Source of the DNA: Sugiyamaella lignohabitans
Lineage: Eukaryota > Ascomycota > Dipodascomycetes > Dipodascales > Trichomonascaceae
NCBI RefSeq assembly: GCF_001640025.1
Contig: NC_031672.1
Span: forward strand, 434,001-498,000
Length of the DNA: 64,000 nt
Direction of reading: 5' to 3'
The notes under the pieces are model-generated. The model was not told the DNA's origin and searched no databases. It worked only from the letters and a program-made list of their open reading frames with translations. Positions 54,874 through 64,000 of this stretch are shown piece by piece. Within the stretch, counting starts at the first letter, position 1; each line of letters opens with the position of its first letter. Made by a program: the position numbers and the translations under genes.

Positions 54874-56313
54874 TTATTTCTTCTTCTTTTTGTCGACGGG
54901 CTCCAGAGCTCTCCTCTTGCGGAAGATCTCCTTGAGCTCCTCGGGAGCGTTCGCAGGTCCGTTTCTGCGGAATGTCTTGAGGGCGGTGTTCTTAGTAGCC
55001 TGGTCAATGCTCTCGTCCTCAATGAGTTCGGCCAAGGGGCTGTAGACGAGCTTGAAGTAGTTGGTGCTGAGCAGGAATCGGCCCTCCTCGACCTCGGACT
55101 CCGACTTCTGCTTCTCTTGAGGGCCAGGGGAGTCCCAACCTTCACCTTTGTCCAACTTAATGCAAGAGTTGCGGAGGTCCTCGAGGATTCCTTGGTGGTA
55201 CGCGTTAACAACACCGCCAGCAGCCTCAATCTTGGTCTTGCGGTTCTCTTCAGACCATTCGAAAGCAGTGGCTCTACGAGTACCGGTCCAGCCAATGGAA
55301 AGAAGCTCTTCACGGGTGATCTCCTTCTTGGCGTGGCTGCGGTTCTTCAAAGGGTTCATGCTCACAGGGTTGGCTCCTCCAACGTAAAAGATCGAGTAGA
55401 TGAACAAACACTTCAAAATGTGAACAACGAAGAATCCGTACTGCCATCCGAGTCCTGAGAATGGCTGTTCTCCATCATCTTGAAGATTGGGGTACATCCA
55501 TTGAACAAACGCAAAAAGATAGGCGGTAGGCTGGTTGCCAGGGGTAGGTGAGATGTGATCTGGCAAATCAAGATACAGCCAGCCCAACAAAAGCGACAAC
55601 ACTGTAGTCCATCTTTGGTAGTTCCATTCCCAGATGGGAACAATCAATTGACCCTCCCAAGCAACTGATTTAAGAGGAGCATCCTGGTCCACTTTCTTAA
55701 GATTGGCTTCCTTATCAGCCGACTCGTTGAAAAGCAGACCTCCCTCAGAGGTCAAGTGACCTGGCTCTCGCGACACCGCAAACCCAATGGGCTTGGGGTT
55801 ATAAAAATACGATGGAGACAAAACCATTGGCAAAGTATCAAAAATTTTATGCAAAGATTTGACTGGTGCTGAATCACTGTTAGTATCACCCTGTGTGGTC
55901 TGGAGACTTGTGGTGGGGGTCGTCTCTGCCTCCGGCGGCTGGGGCTTCGCCCCAGACCCCGTTGCTCCTGCTTCGCAGGAGATGGCTAGGATCTGGCTGG
56001 TAGAGTGACAGGTGTCATTGGTGGGGGAGATCCGTTATTTGGGTCTGGCTTGGGATCTTGGTTTTGATCCTGGCCTGGATACTGGTGTAGGGGAGCAGCT
56101 GGTGGGGGACAGCAATGAAATCACAACAGATCTCTTATTAATGCCAATGTTTTTTTTGTTCTGGAACTTACCATCAGTGGGAACACTGAAACAATAGTCC
56201 TTTTCGAAATCCTCATTCATTCGGATATAGATATCCATGACGGGTTCGCCGTCTTCCAGGGGGAGCTGGGGGACATTATTATTGTCTTCGTTCTTCTCTT
56301 CTTTGGGTGCCAT
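54874..56313 (-). CDS. GSF2: ER membrane protein Gsf2, two exons
   Basis: Exon 1 is 56313-56172, the intron 56171-55869 (303 bases; GTAAGT, TACTAAC at 55885-55879, ATTCAG), exon 2 55868-54874; 378 residues. An acceptor six bases on (CACCAG, ending 55863) is also in frame and would drop two residues. Exon 1 gives MDIYIRMNEDFEKDYCFSV, the start of Gsf2 as known in yeast; exon 2 begins VKSLHKIFDTL and continues with YNPKPIGF, GHLTSEGGLLF and PLKSVAWEGQLIVPIWEW. Two membrane segments follow: about RWTTVLSLLLGWLYLDL and GFFVVHILKCLFIYSIFYVG. The C-terminus ends in a Lys run typical of ER retrieval. Gsf2 helps export hexose transporters from the ER. The intron contains a repeat module. Confidence 0.88.
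55928..55981 (+). repeat. GC-rich element, solo left module inside the GSF2 intron (copy 11)
   Basis: Exactly 54 bp, antisense to GSF2, 43 bases upstream of the intron branch site. All splice signals of the host intron are intact. Confidence 0.92.
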
Positions 56314-58088
56314 TTTTCACTTTGTCTATAACCCTCTAGATGCGGTCTCACCAATTCAATCAGAAATTCAGCAATTTATCAAAAATTACTGGTATCAGGC
56401 AGTCCTAATATTGTCTTCCTGAAAAAATATGAATAGGTTGAGTGGCTAAAGTGAAAAAGATGACAGAGTGGGGTACTTTTAAATCAGCTATGTGGTCAGT
56501 GATATGTAGGTTAGCCTTGCGAGTGGGATAGCGGGGGATGTGCTTATTTTCACAACCCGTGCCCTCGTTGAGGTTTGGCCGTTTTCAGTATGCAGTCTAT
56601 ACGGGTAAATAGCGAATTAGGGGCACTGAAAAGGCGGGGTGCGATCCCTTAGGGGTGACGTGACGAGGGGCAAATTCTGCTGTCAAAGCTGCGGGGTATT
56701 TTCCTGACGACGAAGGAGAATCTGAATGGAATGGAATAAATATAAGAGAGAAATTCAGATTGAAGAGCAGTTTACAGTAGGGCTTCGAACTGACTCTTGA
56801 CTTATTTTTACTGCTCTTTTTAATACTGCTACTTAAGCCGGGTACTCTAAAACGAGTTATGTAGGATTGTATAGGATGATATAGCTAGTAATGTCCTAAT
56901 GGAATATAGCTCTACATAGAGAACTGGTCACTATTCTTTCAAGCATAGAAAGAACTATAGCATAAATATTATCTAGCTATCCTCGCAGGCCCAGTTGGAC
57001 TGTCAATCAGCATGCGGACTGAATGTATACGTAAAACTATATGCTTATTGTGGACAAGCTCGTACTGTACGTTTGGCTGGACCGATAGCTGTTTAGAAGT
57101 GGTTGGAATAATGGCCCAGTGCTCAACCTATTCCCCATCTGACCAGCTTTTGCATGAGCATGACGCATCTATCCTACCCACTGAAAAACTCAGTCTGTTG
57201 GTTTCAGAATGGCTATCGCTCTATTGTGTACACCATACCTCAAAAGCTTAAAATTAAACTTTATAGTTGTCTCAACTAAAACAAAGTGTACCTATTTTAG
57301 CCAGACATTATGTCAGATTAGACTGATAAAAGGGCTATTTCTCAGAAACTTGGATATCTAGGACCATCTATGGCCATCTGTCTTGTCCCCTCTGTCAATC
57401 ATTGGTCTTGAACTGGTGCATATATTTTGCATGGCCAGGCGTCTAACATATTATAGCGTGGGGGCCAGTGGGCAAGTATACGAGTGTGCATTTACCAAAG
57501 TGCCACAGACGCTTTTGTCGCTATTCACCTCTCCCTTAAATCAATCGTAAACTTAAAATCCTTTGGACTATCGATTTAAATCAACTCGGACATTTTAAGT
57601 ACCCACAAATTTGCTGGATTTCCTGTTTATAAGGTTTATATTTGGGCCAACTTCGCTGGATCCTGAAGTTGTTACCCACTAATCCCCGCACTGGCAGCTG
57701 CAGCTGAACCTGGCGAAACCCTTGGTGGTCCCCGCTGTCAATAACCAACCACCAGTCTATGCACATGCACCTGTCTGGTTAGAGACTTGCCCCACTTCCA
57801 GTCGGATTAATTCCCATGCTGCCCCACTTTACACCCGCCGGCACTGACGCAAACTGCAGCTGTGAGTGATACTCCCGCATTTCGGTGTGTACATCCATAC
57901 TCGCTTATATTTCAATGCCCCGCAATAGCGTCTCACATGCGATCACCTCGCCGAACCTCGACTGCCGCTGTTCCCCGGCATTATCACGGGCCAGTTTTGG
58001 GTCGTTGGATTCTCTGGTGGCTGGTCAGCTCGCTTTGCTCGATTTAGGGGGACCGTCGATTTAAGGAAACCGTAGGGGAACGGGTACT
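56314..58088. other. Divergent intergenic region GSF2/RSE1
   Basis: About 1.8 kb. No convincing gene; frames such as 57012-57251 look random. TATA-like stretches occur near 56745 and 57550. Confidence 0.5.
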
Positions 58089-58250
58089 GCCTTCGGCTGC
58101 TGGGTCTCCGCCCCAGACCCTGGTTGTGCTTCGCCTCGCAAAGCGGCTCGGACCGTCGAGGCCGGTGGCCCATTCTCATCGCGGCCGGCTCTCCCAGCCG
58201 CTCGCGAAGCGAGCACAACCAGGTCCGGGCGGAGCCCGGCCGCCGGAGGC
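58089..58250 (+). repeat. GC-rich palindromic element, copy 12 (diverged subfamily)
   Basis: 162 bp, begins GCCTTCGGCTGCTGGG and ends GGCCGCCGGAGGC. Where the others have CCGTGGCTCC it has TGGTTGTGCT, and the right arm has AGCACAACCA, so the arms still pair. It lies 123 bp upstream of the RSE1 ATG. Confidence 0.82.
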
Positions 58251-58372
58251 ATGTCGACCCCGGTGAATGCGGAGATAGCGGAGATCAGACCTGGGAAGAT
58301 TGCACGGCTGTGCCGTGAACCATTGAAATATTCACTGAGAGTCGAGATTTGGATGGAGAGTGTGTAAACAAC

Positions 58373-61300
58373 ATGTCTTTGGCATTGTATTCGCTGACTC
58401 TACAGAAGCCCGGGGCCATTACGGCCTCGATTGTAGGTCAGTTTTCGGGGAACAGGAACCAGGAGATTGTGGTTGCCAGAGGTTCGTGGCTGGAGCTGCT
58501 GAAACCAGATCCAAACTTGGGCCAGCTACGGTCGGTATTATCGTACAACTGTTTTGGTATACTACGGTCGTTGCAAACTTTTCGCATTGCTGGTTCTACG
58601 AAGGATAATATCGTCATAGGCTCTGACTCGGGAAGAATCGCGATTCTTGAGTATGACGAAAAGAAAAATACTTTCAAGCAAATCCATTTGGAAACATTTG
58701 GCAAGACTGGCGTGCGAAGAATCGTTCCTGGTCAGTATTTGGCCGTTGATCCGAAGGGACGCGCGACTATGATTGCTTCTGTTGAAAGAAATAAGATAGT
58801 ATATGTTTTGAATCGTGATGCTCAATTGAACATCACTATTTCATCTCCTCTCGAAGCTCATACCGTCAAATCACTTGTGTATGCACTGATTTCCGTTGAT
58901 GTTGGTTATGATAATCCTGTATTTGCAGCAATTGAGTGCGATTATGATGATGACAAGGTGTATTCTTCCAAATTGAGTGCCAAGGTTTATCGGAAAAAGT
59001 ATGGACATGATCCCAGCGGGGAGCTGGACGATGAAGATGTCGATATGGAAGATGACGTGCCTCCTATGCGACGCAAGAAGTTGACATACTACGAGCTTGA
59101 TTTGGGCCTTAATCATGTGGTTCGTAAATGGACTGATCGCATTGACTCTACTGCCAATATTCTGGTTCAAGTACCAGGTGGTAATGACGGTCCTTCCGGT
59201 GTGTTGGTAGCGTCGGATAATACAATCACTTACAAGCATTTGAATAATCCCAGTCATACAGTTCCTATTCCCAAAAGGAGGAGGAAGAATTACGAAATAC
59301 CTGCGGTAAAAGATGAGACGAATGGTCACACTTCATCCGAATTTTCAGATCCTGATTATGAATCACCTGTTTATATTGTTTCTGCTCTTGTTCACAAAAT
59401 GAGAGGTGCTTTCTTCTTTCTTCTACAATCCAACTACGGCGATGTTTATAAACTATGGCTTGACCACGATGGTCAGTCTGTTCAAAAGATGTATATTAAA
59501 TATTTCGACACAATTCCTTTAACAGTGTCGTTAAATATTCTGAAATCAGGTTTCCTGTTTAGTGCTTCTGAAAGTGGAGACCATTTATTCTATCAGTTCG
59601 AAAAATTAGGTGATAATGATGATGAGACTGAATTTACTTCCGTTGATGAGTATAAACTGAAAGATATCGTATTCACTCCGAAACCGTTAGATAACATTCA
59701 GCTCGTTGACAGAATAACAGCATTAAATCCACTACTTCAGACTCAGGTGGCTAACTTAACTGGTGATGATGCTCCTCAGATTTATACAATCACGGGCCAA
59801 AGCAATCATTCATCTCTCCGTAAGTTGGAACACGGCCTTTTGGTTAATGAGATTGTATCTACAGAACTTCCTGCTGCTCCAATAGGACTTTGGACCACCA
59901 AAGTTACAAGCGACGATGAGTTTGACAAATATATTGTGCTCTCATTTTCAAACGAAACACTGGTGCTATCCATTGGTGCTAGTGTTGAAGAAGTTAATGA
60001 CTCTGCATTCCTGACCTCAATATCAACAATACTTGTTCAGCAGCTGGGCCGTGATTCTTTGCTCCAAGTTCATTCTCGAGGTGTTCGTCATATCACTGCA
60101 AACAAAGAAGTCAACGAATGGGAGCCTCCAGTGGGAACGAGCATTCTGTGTGCCTCAAGTAACAATTCTCAAGTTGCTGTGGGATTATCCTCTAATGAGA
60201 TTGTTTATTTCGAAGTCGACGAGGAGGGCAATCTTAACGAGTATGAAGACCACAAAGAGCTGTCCGAATCTCCCATATCCATTGCCATTGGTGATATCCC
60301 AGCTGGCCGTGTACGCAGTCCGTTTTTAGCTGTCGGAACAGTGGATTCAACTATCAGAATCCTGTCCCTCGATCTGGACACAACACTAGACACGTTAAGT
60401 GTGCAAGCGTTGTCAGCAAACCCAAGCAGCATCAGAATCATGAATATGGATGATACCGGGTTTGTATATTTGCATATTGGTTTGGAAAATGGTGTTTATA
60501 TTATGTCGATTCTTGATTCCGTCACTGGGGAACTATCGGATACCCGTACTAGGTTCCTTGGTCCTCGTCGGGTGCAGCTTTTCAAGGGCAAGACTAGTGG
60601 TGTTCTGGATGCCAATGGTGAATATCAAGGATCGGATGAAATTGTTTTAGCGCTTTCTACGAAACCATGGATTGGATATACCCGAAATTTATCATTTGAC
60701 ATGGTTCCACTCTCTTATGTACCATTATCATACGCATCTGGCTTCTCGAGTCAAGACTGCCCTCAAGGAATTGTCTCGGTGGGTGGCAACATGCTGCGTA
60801 TTTTCACAATTGATTCAGTAGAGGAAAAAATTAATCAAGCAAAAACCGACTTAAAATACACCCCAAGACGAATGGCAGAAAACTCGTTTTCGAACAATTT
60901 CTACGTCATTGAAACTGAAAATAACACTGTCCCCGATGTATATGATCAGGTTCCTGTGGACGGTGTATACAACAAGCGAGACTCTCAATGGGCGTCTTCT
61001 ATTTCTGTTATTGACCCTCTTTCACAATCCGTACTGTCGAGAATTCACTTGGAGGAAAATGAAGCTGCATTTAGCATCGCCAATTGTAGATTTGAAAGCC
61101 ATGATGCTGAATACTTGATTGTAGGTACTGCAAAAGATCAAATCATGCTACCCCAGTCAAATTCGGGGTCGTTTATCAGAGTATATGAATACGTTGATAA
61201 TGGTCTAAAATTTTTACACAAGACAGCTGTAGAATCGGTGCCCATTGCATTACTAGAATTCCAGGGTCGTCTCGTTGCTGGAATAGGCGGTAAACTGCGA

Positions 61301-62050
61301 ATCTACGATCTCGGTCTCAAACAGCTGCTTCGTAAATGCGAGGAAGATCTTGGTCTTAATAATATAATGACGTTGAATACTCAAGGTAACCGTATAGTTG
61401 TCGGTGATATTCGCAGCTCATTAACTTTCGTTGTGTACAAAGAAAAGGAAAACCGCTTGATACCTTTTGCCGACGACCCAGTTGCACGACACATTACTTG
61501 TGCTGTTATGCTTGACTATGATACAGTTGCTGCTGGCGATAGATTCGGCAATATTTTCGTATTGCAGTGTCCCAAAACTATATCAGATGCTTCCGATGAA
61601 GACGGTTATGGCACGTTCATAAGATCGCAGGGTCATTTCCTTAATGGACAAGCAAGTAAACTGGAGTTAGTAACGCATTACTATCTCGAAGATATTCCGA
61701 CTTCACTTCAAAGGGCTAGCTTGGTGTCTGGTGGAAATGAGTGCATTATTTGCTCAGGTTTGCAAGGAACCATTGCTGCTTTTGTTCCTTTAACATCGAA
61801 ACAGGATGTGAAGTTTTTTGCGCAGCTTGAAAACCTTCTTCGTGAGAATGATGTCCCAATTGCTGGCCGCGATCATATGATGTATCGTAGCTACTATGCA
61901 CCCGTAAAATCTACTTTTGATGGTGACCTCTGCGAACGTTTTGCTACTCTTAGTCATGATAAGCAGGAGCAAATTGCCGCTAGTTTAGATCGAACAGTAC
62001 GAGAAATTGAGAGAAAGGTCGCTGATGTAAGAGTAAGAGCTGCCTTTTAA
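58373..62050 (+). CDS. RSE1: U2 snRNP SF3b subunit Rse1/SF3B3 (SAP130)
   Basis: 1225 residues from the ATG at 58373; human SF3B3 has 1217. The opening MSLALYSLTLQKPGAITASI and the following NQEIVVARGSWLELLKPDP match the family, as do KDNIVIGSDSGRIAILEYD, FGKTGVRRIVPGQYLAVDPK and YELDLGLNHVVRKW. The protein is built of three WD-like beta-propellers (CPSF-A/DDB1 fold) and ends in the conserved helical tail HDKQEQIAASLDRTVREIER. Within SF3b it holds SF3B1 and supports branch-site recognition. CTG codons at conserved leucines show the standard code. No intron. Confidence 0.97.
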   Translation: MSLALYSLTLQKPGAITASIVGQFSGNRNQEIVVARGSWLELLKPDPNLGQLRSVLSYNCFGILRSLQTFRIAGSTKDNIVIGSDSGRIAILEYDEKKNTFKQIHLETFGKTGVRRIVPGQYLAVDPKGRATMIASVERNKIVYVLNRDAQLNITISSPLEAHTVKSLVYALISVDVGYDNPVFAAIECDYDDDKVYSSKLSAKVYRKKYGHDPSGELDDEDVDMEDDVPPMRRKKLTYYELDLGLNHVVRKWTDRIDSTANILVQVPGGNDGPSGVLVASDNTITYKHLNNPSHTVPIPKRRRKNYEIPAVKDETNGHTSSEFSDPDYESPVYIVSALVHKMRGAFFFLLQSNYGDVYKLWLDHDGQSVQKMYIKYFDTIPLTVSLNILKSGFLFSASESGDHLFYQFEKLGDNDDETEFTSVDEYKLKDIVFTPKPLDNIQLVDRITALNPLLQTQVANLTGDDAPQIYTITGQSNHSSLRKLEHGLLVNEIVSTELPAAPIGLWTTKVTSDDEFDKYIVLSFSNETLVLSIGASVEEVNDSAFLTSISTILVQQLGRDSLLQVHSRGVRHITANKEVNEWEPPVGTSILCASSNNSQVAVGLSSNEIVYFEVDEEGNLNEYEDHKELSESPISIAIGDIPAGRVRSPFLAVGTVDSTIRILSLDLDTTLDTLSVQALSANPSSIRIMNMDDTGFVYLHIGLENGVYIMSILDSVTGELSDTRTRFLGPRRVQLFKGKTSGVLDANGEYQGSDEIVLALSTKPWIGYTRNLSFDMVPLSYVPLSYASGFSSQDCPQGIVSVGGNMLRIFTIDSVEEKINQAKTDLKYTPRRMAENSFSNNFYVIETENNTVPDVYDQVPVDGVYNKRDSQWASSISVIDPLSQSVLSRIHLEENEAAFSIANCRFESHDAEYLIVGTAKDQIMLPQSNSGSFIRVYEYVDNGLKFLHKTAVESVPIALLEFQGRLVAGIGGKLRIYDLGLKQLLRKCEEDLGLNNIMTLNTQGNRIVVGDIRSSLTFVVYKEKENRLIPFADDPVARHITCAVMLDYDTVAAGDRFGNIFVLQCPKTISDASDEDGYGTFIRSQGHFLNGQASKLELVTHYYLEDIPTSLQRASLVSGGNECIICSGLQGTIAAFVPLTSKQDVKFFAQLENLLRENDVPIAGRDHMMYRSYYAPVKSTFDGDLCERFATLSHDKQEQIAASLDRTVREIERKVADVRVRAAF

Positions 62051-62165
62051 GCGTACATAGCTTGACATTATTTAGATTTATGAACCATTAATTAATTTAT
62101 TTTATTATTTGACAACAAAAATCATCATTCAATTCGTGACGATATACATATATTTACAATTGGGT

Positions 62166-64000
62166 CTAAGAAAGTATTCTACATTTTCCCATTCCAGCTT
62201 GGTGGGGAAGAGCAGCACCGAAATCTTCAATATGAACATTTCCTTTGCGATCAGCTATTACTAAAACATGGCCATTAGGAGAGAATTGCATAGCAGCAGC
62301 TTCTTTGAGAGTCTGTGCAGTTGCAACTTCATCTACTATTGTAATACGCTTCAACTCAGAAACCATTCCCTTTGAATACATGACTGAAACAAGACCGTTC
62401 TTGTCCAGGAAGGCTACGGCATCTCCTCTGGGGGATATTTCTGCTTTATGGATTGAAGAACCAACCTTGTCCACCCTCATCATTACAGATGGATGAGACA
62501 ACCCGGATGATGCACCAGAAGACATGGATCTTGTAGAAGTAGACACTTTCGAATCTAGGATAATGGGTGGTGCTGAAGAAGCCACTGACGTCACTGCAAG
62601 ATATCTACTATTACTAGGAAAGAATCTTACACTGGTGATTCCCTCGTACTCTGGACCCACATCTGCACGACGTGAAGACTTCATTACCAACCTTGGCTCT
62701 TGAGGATTCATCACTGAGATGACCATAAATCGAGATTCTGTGCACGTACTGCACGACAAATAGCACGCATCGCTTGAAAATGATAAAGTGGCGATTGGGT
62801 CTCGGTAAGGAATCGTAAGTGTCACTATATTGACATTATCTTCGTTCCAGCTGATTGAATCAGCATTGGATAAGTACGAGCTGTGTGAACTTGAAAGCGA
62901 ACTTCTTCCCAGTCGGTGTAGTACAATCATAGGTTGACTGCCTCCGGAAATTTTGTCTCTGCCGACAATGGCGTAAGCAATCAAGTCTCCACGAGGGGAT
63001 ATAGTCATGCAGTGGATTCCAAATGATGATTGATAAGAGTAAACTTCAGAGTATCCTGGCTCCAAACGTATCACCTTTAGAATGCCACTCTGACTAGCAA
63101 CAACCGCGAGATTATTAGTCATGGACACCATAGGTTTGTCCCAATCAGTGACTTGTGACGAAGAAGATGTCTTGTTAGAACGGATACTGGCGCTGTCTGA
63201 ACTGTCGGAGTTTTCTAAGATTAGTGTGTGTTGAAGAATAGGGGGGTCATTAAAATCTTGAGGAAGAGTGTAAAATAAGCACTTTCCTTTGGATGCAAAC
63301 ATAATATGACTAATGTCAGGTGAGATGGCTGAAGCCAGTGAGTTTTTGTTGGATCTTAAAAAATTCCTAGGTTGGGTCGGGTGAACAAACTGTTTTCGGT
63401 ATATTGGGAACGACTTTGAAAAGTTGAATTCGCGAAGTTCAAGCTCAGCTTGTGAAAATAGAGGTTGTGACGGCATTAGTTTTTGGTGATTATGAAGTAT
63501 TTGTTGCTGGGACAAAGGTGATGTTGAGGAGAAATTAGGAGATCGTGACAAATTTGCTTGTGACTGTTGTGGCGCAGGTATACTAGTTGGTTGTGAGGGA
63601 GGAGGCATTGTGGTCGGCTGTGACCCTGGTTGAGGTGATTGTGAGTGGAAAGAAGTCTGCGATAATTTTGATGCTTGTGATAACTGAGAAGTTTGGGACT
63701 GATGGGATGTCTGTGAGGGTTGCGAAAGTTGTGATAGTTGAGATCTCTGCGATAGGTCTGAAACTTCTGACAGCTGTGTATGTTGTGATTGCTGATCTGA
63801 AGCTATATTGGACATCCACTCGCCTACATCGAACTTTATACTGTCACCAGCAGTTGCCGATGTGCTCATATTTGAACTGCCATTAGTCGTTGTCAAGGTA
63901 GAACTTGTAGGTCCAAACCCGCCAATACTTGTTGTGACATTTGAATCAGCAGTAACAGGCTTTGCTATTAGATTATCTTTTCCTGGAATAATACCAACTT
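62166..64000 (-). CDS. Beta-propeller-like protein with an SQ-rich N-terminal part (5' partial)
   Basis: The frame is open to the right edge (610 residues visible), so the start lies outside; an in-window start would need TTG. I do not recognise the family. An N-terminal Ser/Gln region (about 62627 plus 1 to 62788 plus 1000, that is 63627-63788) has thirteen SQ or TQ pairs. From about residue 195 the sequence has blade-like repeats ending in hydrophobic-aromatic strands: NSLASAISPDISHIMFASKG, GIHCMTISPRGDLIAYAIV, EGITSVRFFPSNSRYLAVTS, HKAEISPRGDAVAFLDKNG and AAMQFSPNGHVLVIADRKG, the SPDG-type turns of WD40 proteins. It converges with RSE1, 115 bp between stops. Confidence 0.6.
   Translation of the reverse strand, partial: VGIIPGKDNLIAKPVTADSNVTTSIGGFGPTSSTLTTTNGSSNMSTSATAGDSIKFDVGEWMSNIASDQQSQHTQLSEVSDLSQRSQLSQLSQPSQTSHQSQTSQLSQASKLSQTSFHSQSPQPGSQPTTMPPPSQPTSIPAPQQSQANLSRSPNFSSTSPLSQQQILHNHQKLMPSQPLFSQAELELREFNFSKSFPIYRKQFVHPTQPRNFLRSNKNSLASAISPDISHIMFASKGKCLFYTLPQDFNDPPILQHTLILENSDSSDSASIRSNKTSSSSQVTDWDKPMVSMTNNLAVVASQSGILKVIRLEPGYSEVYSYQSSFGIHCMTISPRGDLIAYAIVGRDKISGGSQPMIVLHRLGRSSLSSSHSSYLSNADSISWNEDNVNIVTLTIPYRDPIATLSFSSDACYLSCSTCTESRFMVISVMNPQEPRLVMKSSRRADVGPEYEGITSVRFFPSNSRYLAVTSVASSAPPIILDSKVSTSTRSMSSGASSGLSHPSVMMRVDKVGSSIHKAEISPRGDAVAFLDKNGLVSVMYSKGMVSELKRITIVDEVATAQTLKEAAAMQFSPNGHVLVIADRKGNVHIEDFGAALPHQAGMGKCRILS

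Noticed and set aside
57012..57251. 79-residue frame in the GSF2/RSE1 intergenic region
   Set aside because: No conserved-looking segment, no promoter or splice context, neutral codon use.
1..64000. tRNA, rRNA and CRISPR
   Set aside because: No B-box GGTTCGANTCC in a cloverleaf context, no rRNA-like sequence and no spaced short repeats were found on either strand by eye.

Overview
The window is a piece of a budding-yeast nuclear chromosome. Genes are compact and mostly uninterrupted, but at least nine carry one or two short introns with near-invariant GTAAGT (once GTGAGT) donors and a (TA)CTAAC branch site only about 7-16 bases before the acceptor. CTG stands at conserved leucines (for example the two adjacent Leu codons after the Glu near 58495 in RSE1), so this is not a CTG-Ser yeast. 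Pac2-type WOPR regulator, single kinesin-5, calnexin and the close branch-acceptor spacing suggest a basal Saccharomycotina lineage such as Dipodascales/Trichomonascaceae (Sugiyamaella/Blastobotrys/Yarrowia side). That placement is inference.

Layout. 0-13 kb: URB2 (5' end outside the window), a long non-coding stretch, a PAC2-like WOPR transcription factor with a long upstream region, ATP17 (three exons), DPB11 (two exons). 13-25 kb: RIT1 (minus), FPR3/4 (plus), SEC1 and PAF1 (minus), a tiny spliced gene predicted to end in a CaaX box (minus), PET8 (minus). 25-38 kb: NFS1, an HPA3-like acetyltransferase, BFA1, kinesin-5, a GPALPP/DUF3752 protein, COQ7, and a gene with a capsid/Gag-like look. 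38-48 kb: calnexin, BUD3 (two exons), an unidentified basic-tailed regulator-like gene. 48-52.7 kb: gene-poor DNA with simple repeats, a G-quadruplex motif and decayed repeat copies. 52.7-64 kb: an unidentified 590-residue protein, GSF2 (two exons), RSE1, and a beta-propeller-like protein cut by the right edge.

The most striking non-genic feature is a family of GC-rich palindromic elements, 12 recognisable copies plus one decayed copy, built from two modules: a 54-bp left module (L) and an about 60-bp right module (R), separated by a spacer in full copies (134-138 bp). Both modules also occur alone with sharp ends. Seven of the copies lie 20-130 bp beyond a stop codon, one is inside the GSF2 intron, and none is found between 10.5 and 35.4 kb. 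Translated, they create many false ORFs.

Functionally the genes are unrelated housekeeping and cell-cycle genes (ribosome assembly, mitochondrial ATP synthase, Fe-S and ubiquinone synthesis, SAM import, secretion, Paf1 transcription, splicing, replication checkpoint, mitotic exit, spindle, bud-site selection); there is no metabolic cluster. No tRNA, rRNA, CRISPR, or intact transposon was found.
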